NCBI RefSeq assembly: GCF_902459465.1
Contig: NC_047063.1
Location: forward strand, 23,233,055-23,297,054
Length of the DNA stretch: 64,000 nt
Reading direction: 5' to 3'
From: Asterias rubens
Taxonomy: Eukaryota > Echinodermata > Asteroidea > Forcipulatida > Asteriidae
Numbering within the stretch: the stretch's first letter is position 1; every line of letters starts with the position of its first letter. The translations under genes and the position numbers were made by a program. Under the pieces are notes generated by a model. It ran no database searches and was not told the DNA's origin. It saw only the letters and a program-made list of their open reading frames with translations. Below, one piece after another: positions 31,632 to 42,400 of this stretch.

Positions 31632-34087
31632 GTCGGGCAAAAATCTTTGGTCATCCAAATACCATACATGAGTCAAAGTCTAGTACGACTAACGAACAAA
31701 CAAACTCAACTAACCTCTCAAATACAAAAACGGCTGCGAGTGTGGAAGATCGACTAATGAATGTGGCAGCAAAACAAGGGCTAACAACACAGAGCTGTCC
31801 ATCAAACAGAGAACCGACATTAAGAAACACCAAGTGCCAGGTGCATGACAACAAAAGGAAAACGGAAAAGGTACTTGGACCTATGATACCTGCTGATACT
31901 GTTGGTTTGATGAGTCAGTCGAGTCCCGCCAGTGACCACTCTTCTTCTGATATTGATGCTCCTGAACAGACGATTTCTGGTCCATTCTTGGCGGGAAAAT
32001 ACTTCAGTCAAGAAGATGCTGTCAAGAATATCAAAGTGACTACTTCTGACCAAGTGGGAACGTCTGCTGAAGAAAACAATGCACCTGTGAAGGAAGATCC
32101 ACGACCCGTTCGTTCAGATGGAGAAACTCAGCATTCCGTCACGAAGGTTACCATTACGAGAACCGGTCTTCACTTAAGTCATTCCAACAACAAAACAGCT
32201 TCAACCAATTCAGACAAAGAACACGCAACTGCGTCAAATGAATCTTTCAATGACAACCTAAAAAATGATACACCTGCTTCTCCTAAACCAGTCACACTCG
32301 AGCAGAATTCCAGTTCTCAGTTCCCAACAGGCGAAAGCCAACAAACGATGACGCCTCGCAGCCATTCGAGAACAGACAAACACCGTACTAGGGAAGAGCC
32401 TCTAGGCTCCAGACATACTTTGAACAGAAAGTCAGGATTACACAGAGACGGCGGTGCAAGTTACACGGGCGTGATGAGTGACGATGATCGGAGTGGTCTG
32501 AACCCCGGTTCCTCTACTGAAAACAGCGCTTTGTCAAAAGAAAGTCATGACAAAGTCGCCAAGGGTGGCAGCAGGACATCCTCACCAAGTCAGAAGGTAG
32601 TTCCTATCAGAAACCCTGCTGTCCGAAATGTGACGGGAAAACCAGACAAAAGACCAGGAACCATTGAGAAGCACATGTTCGCCACTCCGAGGGCAAGTCT
32701 CACACAGACTAATGCTGTTGGAATGGTACCCATGAAGTCCGGTGAGACTCTGGACGTATACACCGTTCCAAAGTCCAAGTTGGAAGACCACAGTGGAGCA
32801 AAGTCCAAAGTTTCAGCAACAAACAACCAACCTGTGAAGCCATCACAACGTACAGAGTCTGTTGTACCTGGAGGGAATACAGCCAGGCAGCTCCCACCAT
32901 TGAGCGGAAATCAAAGACAGCTTCCACCATTGAGTGTTCGAGACACGGAACACAAGTCAAAAGGCAGCGACAAAAGAAGAGGTCTAGGAGTACCAAAAGC
33001 AGAGGAGCTAGTAGATAGACACACGAAACAACAATTAAGACTTCGGACAGGAGAGCCACTTCCTACCCTCAGCGATATTCAACATGAAAAAGATAGAAAA
33101 TTTTCTGAATCTAAGGCCAAACAGAAATCAAAAGATCGCTCTAAACCTGTAAAACGTCCACCTGATGGTACACAAGAAAGACAAGACATTGCTGATACCT
33201 CAACAGAAGGTACAGGACAGGAAAGGAAACCCAATGTCCAGAATAGCTTATCTACACTTAATCGAAATGTTCAAGAGCACAAGAGTGAAGTTGGGACCAA
33301 TATTCTGCCAGCAATCGATCAAGCAATAGGTATTGAGACTGAACAAGAAAACGACACTTGGGGAACACAGTCACCCCTGAAAAATCTCTTGAATCAGTTT
33401 GAGAATTTTGAGTTGAGCCTGTCGCCACCACCAGCAAGTTCCTTGCCATCTGCAAGTTCCTTACCACCTGCAAGTTCCTTACCGCCTGTGCCCAAAACAG
33501 ACAAGTCATTTCGTATGACTTACTCTACTCTCCCAAAAACCTTTGACTGGGACACCTCCAGGCAGCCCCCTGCGCTGACTCGTGGAACCCCATCCCCACA
33601 ACCTCATGGACTTCTGAACGACTTTTTAGAGCATCAAGAAGATTATCCGAGACATGTTGGTGCCAGACTGAAAGGGACCTCAGCGGTACGTAGACAGAGC
33701 GGCGATATCTACGACAGATCCGCCCGGACGCCATCCAGGGTCTCCGGTAGAAAGACCAACTTATCAGTGTCCACATCCAGCAGCAAGTCCTCACAGGTGA
33801 GCGCGGCTGAGAGCGTTTGGGAATCCGTCAGCGGGATCTGGAGAAAACACACTCTTGAACTGAACAAACTCGAACGAATGGTGGCGTTGAACTTCTTGCC
33901 CCTTACATCAGCGTTCACGTTTTCCCTGTTTCAGCTGCCACCTCAGTACATGGAACAGAACCGCCTTCTGAGGGAACAGGCGATGCAAATAAGGACATTG
34001 AAAAAACCAAAGAAGATTGTGTTTAAGTTTGCCCCGAAACCCAAGAAAACAGCTTTTATAAGGAGACCTGCAAAGCTTGTCAAATGA
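31632..34087 (+). CDS. large last exon: Ser/Pro/Lys-rich disordered protein, unknown
   Basis: A single open exon of about 818 codons after the 3' splice site TTGTGTCTTCCAG, phase 1, ending TGA at 34087. The protein is hydrophilic and low in hydrophobics and Cys. Visible features are a duplicated RQLPPLS (32890-32935), an ASSLP repeat (33430-33490, three to four units of 8 residues), and a more ordered C-terminus: SVWESVSGIWRKHTLEL, LPPQYMEQNRLLREQAMQI, and a basic tail with KIVFKFAPKPKK. The last part could be a short coiled coil plus nuclear localisation signal. An internal 138-bp intron-like segment lies at 33797-33934. I do not recognise the family and no function is claimed. A possible ATTAAA signal lies at 34141. 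Confidence 0.75.
33797..33934 (+). other. exitron-like segment inside the large exon
   Basis: CACAG/GTGAGCGCG opens and TTTTCCCTGTTTCAG closes a 138-bp stretch (46 codons, no stop) in phase 0. Splicing it out would keep the frame and remove a hydrophobic segment (LNFLPLTSAFTFSLFQ), which reads like a translated polypyrimidine tract. Confidence 0.5.
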
Positions 34088-34376
34088 ATTAGAGAGAAGC
34101 ATTTGTTTTTTAGGATGCTAATGGGCTACCATCGGAGGGGATTAAACCACTATTACAGTTTCACTACATTTCATCTAAAAACGAAAATGGTTTTATTGAT
34201 CAAGTCTATAATCTCAGGCTCTTAGTGTGCAACTGTTTGTGACTTATTTCACTGCCAATGTTTGCTCAGTACATCCTTCAGGGTCCACTTGATGGTTCTG
34301 TTTCTTTGGAAGCAAATGACACAGCTTGGGAAGGAGCTGTCCGAGGGCTCAAGCTGTAGTTTGAGACATACATTAA

Positions 34377-34714
34377 ATGATTTGGGTAATTTTTGTAACA
34401 CAAAACACAATGTCCACAGATTTACATTAAACTTACACAGTTGGAAGATAATGATAGTAGAAAGCGTACCTTAAAATATTAGATGCTGAGGTGCAGTAGT
34501 TTTTGGAAAAAGAGTAAACAATGTCATGAAAATGCGTTTTTACTTGCGAAAATAATTTTAAAACATTGTTTTTTCTCATTTCTCAAAAACTACAGCACCT
34601 CAGCAAGTAATATTTTCAGGGAAGCTTTCTGCTATCATTATCTTCAAACTGTGTAAGTTTAGTGTATATCTGTTGACATTGTGTTTTTTGTCCAACAAAA
34701 AGTACATAGACCCT
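34377..34714. mobile_element. family C TTAA MITE (copy 1)
   Basis: Flanked by TTAA. Ends GATTTGGGTAATTTTTG and GTACATAGACCCT. Inverted interior arms CTGAGGTGCAGTAGTTTTT / AACTACAGCACCTCAG. Second copy at 39019-39375. Confidence 0.85.
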
Positions 34715-34719
34715 TTAAG

Positions 34720-35950
34720 TGTATACAATGATGCGGTTGTATCAACACGGGCAATCCTAGAAATGTGATGAAAGTTCTCTCTGTCTACCTGTAGGTGAGA
34801 CCAAGAGCGTTGCAAAATGTTGAGTTGGAGAGGTTTACACTCCATGTCATTTCAGTTTTTAGATATCTGAAGGTTTGGTCACCAGTTGTTGTAACTATCC
34901 AAAATGTTTTGAACATCAAAGTGCTCAATAAAGACCATGGACCGACAACAAGTACATGAACTAAATAGTTGGAATATTATATTATCATAATGATGGAAAA
35001 CCAAATGAACTATACAACAAAAATACTTTTGTGTAGCCAATTACAAAATGGTTTGGGTTGATATTGACAAGTTAGTTAAACCGCCAACATAGGGCTAGAT
35101 AGAGCACTGGCAATATAATCCGGATGGCATTGTAATCCCACTCTTGTCAACTTTTCTTTGTTCAACCGTTTAAAAATTTACCCAATCAATTTCCCTTGAG
35201 GTTTATTATTTGATTTAAGGGTAACCCAACACGATAGACCCAAGGCTTTTTCTAAACCTTTGCTTACACACATTTCTCCATAATTGACAACGGACCCAAA
35301 GCCATAGCAGAAACCTTAGGCCAAACAATTCATAACTATTTTTTTTTATTGAAGCATTTCAAAAAAAGCAATTTCTCTAATAATTTAAAAAGCTTAGTTA
35401 CAATCAAATGGATTAAATCTCAAAGCATCTGCAATGCTTGTTTGGATATTATCATTAGGGAAAGTGAAATGTCGTTTTGTCACAACTGGCCAACACCGAA
35501 ACTATGGTAACATTTAAGAGTGCACAAGGAGGTGCATCGTTTTTTCTTTCTTCTGGCCAACTTCAGTTTCCAATTGCATTTTTTTCTGAAACAAGTGAGC
35601 GTTTTTTGCAACGCTATTTTTCTGTTTTACAAGATAATCTGACATGATTGTAATAAGTAATACAATATCTGTATGATAATGGGAAAATAGTTTTAAAGAC
35701 ATTGATATTATCACCTCGAAGCGTATAAAATGTAACACTTTACTTTTGTTGTTAAAACCTCAAAAGTCCAGATTTCAAATGGGGGTGGGAGGGCTAGGGG
35801 GTTGGGGAGTTGGCATGGACATATACTGGGTCTCAAGCTCCAAACCCCCCCCCCCCCCACCCCCAGTTAAACACCCCTTGCAACTGGCATATTTCAATTA
35901 CATCTGCAGAAGATAATGTTGTAATTTTTATGAAAAGAAACTGAAGAGTA
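34720..35950. other. AT-rich intergenic stretch, no gene recognised
   Basis: A poly-C run lies near 35846-35860 after a G-rich stretch at 35780. No coding or structured element was seen. The gap separates two convergent genes. Confidence 0.4.
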
Positions 35951-35951
35951 A

Positions 35952-36149
35952 GGGTCATGCCACGCGAGGTAACCAGTTCCAGCCAATTTCCAAGAAGATA
36001 ATCTATTCACATTTAATGGTTCACATATTAATTATTGGGATCATCAGGCACTATTTGAAAAATGACTTATGTGCTACCACAGTAGTACCCTGCACTGCAG
36101 TTGATTGCCTCCAAGTTGCCTGGAAAAGTTGCCTCGTGTCACAAGGCCC
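35952..36149. mobile_element. PIF/Harbinger-like MITE (3-bp TSD TAA)
   Basis: Ends GGGTCATGCCACGCGAGG and the complement of GGGCCTTGTGACACGAGG. TAA on both sides (35949-35951 and 36150-36152). Confidence 0.65.
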
Positions 36150-36191
36150 TAAGAAATAAAACAAACTTAATCAAATCCATTGATGGCATTA

Positions 36192-36363
36192 AGGCCAAGT
36201 CACACTGCAGCGATAACGAAAACGATAACGACACAAAGAGAACGCATTCTATTGGTTGAATGGCTCCAAGCAGAATACACCCATGCTTATTCAACCAATC
36301 GAGGACATGCATTTTTTTGTTCTCGTTTTCGTTCTCATTATCGGGGTCTGTGTGACAGGGCCT
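36192..36363. mobile_element. PIF/Harbinger-like MITE inserted at the DALRD3 stop codon
   Basis: Ends AGGCCAAGTCACACTGC and the complement of AGGCCCTGTCACACAG, with CGATAACGAAAACG subterminal repeats. TSD TTA at 36189-36191 and 36364-36366; the right copy is the TAA stop of DALRD3 on the minus strand. Confidence 0.8.
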
Positions 36364-36483
36364 TTACATCTGCGATAGAGGTTCTATGTTGAGTAGTGAG
36401 AATCCATTCTTGAGGACTTGATGGACACTTCTCAGAAGATAAAGACGAGCAAACATGACGGCGATAAGATGAGGTCTGGGCTC
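36364..36483 (-). CDS. DALRD3: DALRD3 exon 10 (stop codon)
   Basis: Acceptor CACTCTCCTCCAG, phase 0; 39 codons plus TAA. Encodes EPRPHLIAVMFARLYLLRS, then VHQVLKNGFSLLNIEPLSQM, very close in sequence and length to the human C-terminus. The stop is also the right TSD of a MITE. Confidence 0.95.
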   Translation of the reverse strand, partial: EPRPHLIAVMFARLYLLRSVHQVLKNGFSLLNIEPLSQM

Positions 36484-39400
36484 CTGGAGGAGAGTGTATG
36501 GGGAGAGAGGATCAGCATTAAAACAAGGATCCAATTTCACAGAACCCTTTAAGCAAAAGATTTTGCTTGACAAAAATTATTGCTTAGCAGAAATGAGCAG
36601 GATACCAGTCACAAAATGTACATGTCTTAAAGCAGTTTGGCTGGTAACAAGCATTGGGGAGCTGTTGATAGTATAAAACACTGTGGGAAATGACTCCCTC
36701 TGAAGTAACTTATTTTTTGAGAAAGAGGTAATTTTTCACTAAAATAATAAAAGACTTCTAGCTAGAAGTCTTTTATTCTTATCTGCAAGCAGACTCATTC
36801 GTCCAACAAGGGTGTTTTTTCTTTCAGCATTTCCTCGCAACTTCGATGACCAATTGAGCCCACATTTTCACAGGCTTGTTATTTTATGGTTATGATGGGA
36901 TACACCAAGTGCGAAGACTGGTATTTGACAATTACCAAACGTGTACCTTCCCTTTAAGTAGCTCTATGAAATTGGACCCCGGGCTTATCACCGAATTTTG
37001 CGCTTAGGATCACCCTTCTCAGCCTACTGGGCAAGCTTAGGATCACCCTTCTCAGCCTACTGGGCAAGCATAGGATCACCCTTCTCCGCCTACTGGGCAA
37101 GCTTAGGATCACCCTTCTCCGCCTACTGGGCAAGCTTAGGATCACCCTTCTAAGCCTACTGGGCAAGCTTAGGATCACCCTTCTCAGCCTACTGGGCAAG
37201 CTTAGGATCACCCTTCTAAGCCTACTGGGCAAGCTTAGGATCACCCTTCTCAGCCTACTGGGCAAGCTTAGGATCACCCTTCTCTGCCTACTGGGCAAGC
37301 TTAGGATCACCCTTCTCAGCCTACTGGGCAAGCATCGCATTTCTGCACTAGCTGTGAAAGCTAAGAATGCCTAGCAACTTGGACTACACACGCGCACAAG
37401 CAAAAAATCTATGCTATCCCATGAAATACACTAGACGTAAGCGCGTAAAGCAAAGACTATTTACTTACTATAAGCAAAGCAACGAAATTGGGCCCGGATC
37501 TTCAATGTCATAACATAAATAGTACCAACACATGGGACCCAAGGGATCCATTTGATGGATGAGGCAATTATTGTGAAAGAGTCTTGCTCAAGGACACAAG
37601 TTCAATGTGCCAGACCTGAACCCAAACTCTAACATCACCAAAACTTGATGTACTAGACCACTCAGCAGTGACACAAATGCAAGGAAGTCCTCTACTGCAA
37701 GGGATGGTCAGGTTGGCATAATGGCATCTTTCTTTGCCTTCCACCTTTAGGACCCTGCAGCCGATTTCACGAAACGCTAGGATCAATCCTATCTCGAGTT
37801 AGGACGAGTAACCCGTCCTAACTTAGGATGGGTTCAATGCGTCCTACGTATTTGGATACGGAACTGAATCCGTCCTAAGTCCGAAGATTAATCCTAAGTT
37901 AGGAAGACTTTGGTGAAATCGACGGCTGGTGCCTCAGGCACTCTGTGGATTGGGTTTTCAGTTCCAGCCTGATTGCGTGGGTCTTTCCTGGAATTATCTA
38001 TTGAGGTTTGTACTCCCACACCTAAAACTGAGACTTCCGTTCTTATCTTCACTCCATAAGGTTTTTTGGCTAGTGTAGTGATTAGGTTTGTTTTTCTGAG
38101 AATCCTTGATTTCACAACCATAATTATTCAATGAAACGGAGGCGAATAATAGCAATTCAAAGTGGCAAGCTCACTATAATCTTACCCCTAATATGTGGGT
38201 ATGGCTGTAGTACGAACTGAGGTCTCTACACAGACTGGCAAGAAAACTGCACACCTGGAAAACAAACACATTTATGTGACATAATCTTTTTTGACAGCTG
38301 AGCGTTTTCATGGAAACACAAAAAAAGTTTTTAACATTTCTGATTTCCACACAGGACTAAGAAACACAACTCTTTTTCTAAGTAAGTTTAAAATACTCTC
38401 TAAGACCTTGTGTGAATTTGTGGCTGCCTTCAAATTAACTTGCGCTGAAGAAAACTGTCATGTGAAAATGGAAGTACATGATCTAAAGGTTGTCTTTGGA
38501 GATTGCAGGAAATTTTTTGCCTGTTAAGTATCTGATAATGTTTTTGAGTCAAGCTTTGCATGAAATGGGTGGTAAGAAATAACTACCACTTGTAAGCTCG
38601 TGGGCACAAAACTAACTTGAAAACACACTTATCAAGTTTAGGCTCTTTAAAGCCATTGGACCCTTTCGGTACAGAAAAAAATAAAAGTTCACAGATTTAC
38701 AAATAACTTACAGGGTTTACAGAAGGTAGTGGTGAAACACTTCTCTTGAAATATTATTCCATGAAATGCTTTACTTTTTGAGAAAACAGTAAAACAATAT
38801 CAATTCTCGATAGCGAGAATTACGGATTTATTTTAAACACATGTCATGACACGGCGAAACGCGCGGATACAAGGGTGGGTTTTCCCGTTATTTTCTCCCG
38901 ACTTCGATGACCGATTGAGCCTAAATTTTCAAAGGTTTGTTATTTTATATAGAAGTTGTGATACACGAAGTGTGGGCCTTGGACAATACTGTTTACCGAA
39001 AGGGTCCAATGGCTTTAAAGGATTTGGGTATTTTTTTTAACACAAAACACAATGTCCACAGATTTACATTAAACTTACACCGTTTGAAGATAGTGATAGT
39101 TGAAAGCATACCTTAAAATATGAGTTGCTGAGGTGCTGTAGTTTTTGAGAAATGAGTAAAACAATGTCATGAATATACAGTTTCACATGCTAAAATAATA
39201 TTCGTCTCATGATCACTGAGACAAAAATTATTTTACTCATTTTTTAAAAACTACAGCACCTCAGCAAGTAATATTTTCAAGGAAGCTTTCTACTATTATT
39301 ATCTTCAAACTGTGTAAGTTTAATGCAAATCTGTGGACATTGCATTTTTGGTCCTACAAAAAGTACACAGACCCTTTAAGTACTGTCATTAGGATGCAGT

Positions 39401-42400
39401 GTTCCTTAGCTACATGTATGTACCAGGAGTCTCTTTCTGACAGACATGGCACAATGCAAACGTCAATTCTTACTGTTATTGTTATTATGTATAAATCTCC
39501 TTAAGGAGGAGTGTTGGCTCTGAAAAGGTTGTTGGTAGAGTCTCGATGTTCAGAACAGTGGGTCGTATGAATAAAAAGTAGTATTTACTGACAAGTACTA
39601 GCAAAAAGTAAAAGCATAAACTTCCAAGTAGAAGCATTCAGTAAAAGCATCTTCTAAATTCCGTATGAATAAACCTATTCTTTTACTGCAAAGTATTCAC
39701 TTAATGCTTTGGAGTAAATACTTCTGATATACCATGGCTGAATGGCTCTTTAACAAAAGGTTTCCTTTGTATTACAACTCCCATTCACGTCTACGTACGC
39801 GCTCACACACACACACAGCCAAAGCAGCATTTGATTTAACAGAAACATAGAAATCTTCAATACAGCCATGAGGTTTTTATTCTGACAACATTTTGATGAA
39901 GACGACTCATGGACACACAGAATCAAAACGTTTTTGTTAAGCTTTTGAAACTTGGAGTGGAGCATGACAGCGCTGGATAGAGAAGATGAGAGCTGGGTAT
40001 ACGAGCATAGCTATTTAATTTAAACTTTAATAATAACACGAACAACATTTTATTGAAATGCATTTAATTGTTTAAAAAATTACTTCTTCTGATTTTATGA
40101 ACAATAAGCCTTAATGATCGAGGCATTCATTTCTGAGTTGAAAAAATTCTATATATCTTTTTAAAAAGCTTACTGTAATGATACAAAACGGTTTTTTACA
40201 AACGGTTTTATTTTATCCTCAGCATATATATACAAGTTTGATTAAAAGCAGTTTGAGTTTGTGTGTATTGTTTCTGTTGTGAAACACTGTGTATGTGTCT
40301 ATTAAATATTTCAGTGATGTCTTTTCTTTGGACTAAAAAATTTATCCTGTAAGGAACACTCATAAACACTGTCATTTCTTCGGACGAGCCCTTTACTTCT
40401 GTGCCCAAGGTAGCTCTGGAGCTACCTTGAAAAATCACTAGTACTTACTTGCATTTTGTAGTATATTCTCCATTTTACTCATATGGAAGTAAGTAAGTGC
40501 TAAAATTAAAAGAAGTTACTTTTTGGTAAAAGTAGATACTTTTAGCATTTTAGTAAATACTTTTAAGTAACAGTTTTAACTTCCTTTTATTCATATGGAT
40601 GGTAGTAAATACTTGAAATTTTCAAGTAAAAGTAAGTACTACTTTTTATTCATACGACCCAGTATCCTCTGATCATCTTCAGGAGAAGGGATAAATAAAC
40701 TGTTTTCCTAAAGATTAAGACGAGCAGAGTATACTGTTTGAAATGTCAATGCCCCATCAGCTCTTTGTAGAGCCAACACTCATCCCAAACACGTTTGTTA
40801 TACACGGTTTTACCCGCAAAAGTTACTTCCTATAAGCTACCTTGGTCCAATTTCATAAAAAAGCTATTTACCGTTAGCAATGGTAAATACCGACTTATCC
40901 GAGGTTAACACGTGAGAGACGTAACAAAGCAAATCCATAGTGAACGTGCATGCGCCCCTAGAAATTTCTGCTACCTTGAGAAACTACGTTTATGCATATA
41001 ACAAAATTCTGCTACAGTAAGCACAAAAATTTGCTTACTGGTAAACAGCTTTATGAAATTGGGCCCTGCTGTGAAAAGGCTAAACTGCCGCAAAAAAACA
41101 CAAAACACAACTCTAAACATTTTGCGTAGCTTACCCTATGTGTCTGAATGTTGAGGTGTGGCCCTTTTCCGTTTTGTAAATCACTAACGCATTCAGACAG
41201 CATGACTGGATATTGTAGCACGTAGTTGAAGGCAAGGCCCCACTCCTGGTCTTCCCGCAGAAGACTGAAGTCTATGGTTGAGATACTTGGCAGCGGAGGG
41301 TAAGTCGCTGATTAACAAAGTAATAATAATAATAATAACTTGTTTTTATATAGCGCTTTTTACACCAGAAGGGTGCCCCAAAGCGCTTCACATTATTACC
41401 CCTGGTCACTGGGCCTTAAATCACTCCTTAAACCATCTCAGCTCCCTGGTAGGGAGTATACAGCCTTGTACAACAATAATATGTGCTACTCGGCTAAATC
41501 AATCACAAGAACCATCTCTGCCCTCACAGGTACCCATTTACCCCTGGGTGGAGAGAAGCAATTATAGTTAAGTGTCACGACCGGGATTCAAACTCACACT
41601 CTGCTGAACAGAAGCACCAGAGCTTGGGTTCGGTGCTCTTATCCGCTCGGCCACGACACCCTTAAAAAAAGAGGTGACAATCTTGTGGTGAGTGAATATT
41701 TCAAAAGTTACACCACTATGTTTCGACACCCCTATAGGCCCTTTCACACTATAACAATCTTGATGTTGGACACTGATACGATCTGTGTAATGTAGACTGC
41801 CATTTGCACACTACAACTTTATTTTCAGCGTGATGTCAATCCAGATAGATGCTTTATTTGTGTTGAAACCAACCCTGCTTGGGAGGTGGATTGAGATATC
41901 TCGATCCGTGTCCAAAAATCTCATTTGCCGGGTTCTTTTTCGATCAGTGTTGAGTGTGCGTTATGCTGTAGTTATTAAGCGCATAAAGAAAAGGGGCTCC
42001 GTAAACAAAACTGCTGCAAAGCGTCACTAAACGTTACTACGCACCAGTACGCACCACACTTCAACACGTTGCACCTGCAGGATCAAAAGTTACACGTGTA
42101 ACCAAGAAGCTGATTTCGCGCAGGACTTGTGTGAAAGCGAAGCATTTTGAATCCGTGTTGAAATTTTACCGAGCCAACCTTGAGCCCAGCCGCATAAGTT
42201 GCAACACGGATTGAAAGTCTATAGCGTGAAAAGGCCTTATGTTTTGATACCCCTATGTTCCGACAACCCCAGTGTAATTCCCCAACCCCAACCCTACATG
42301 TAGCATGTAAATCAATAGGGGTGTCCAAATAGAGTGGATTCACCATATTTCAGGATAATGACAGATTTTTCTCTTCGAACATTTGAAAGCTGAAGAAGAT

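Noticed and set aside
37002..37331. Possible CRISPR array
   Set aside because: The repeats are head-to-tail without spacers, and the window is animal nuclear DNA.
36954..37340. 128-codon minus-strand frame of 11-residue RRVILSLPSRL repeats
   Set aside because: It is the translation of a 33-bp tandem repeat inside a MITE; the period is a multiple of 3, so any frame without a stop stays open.
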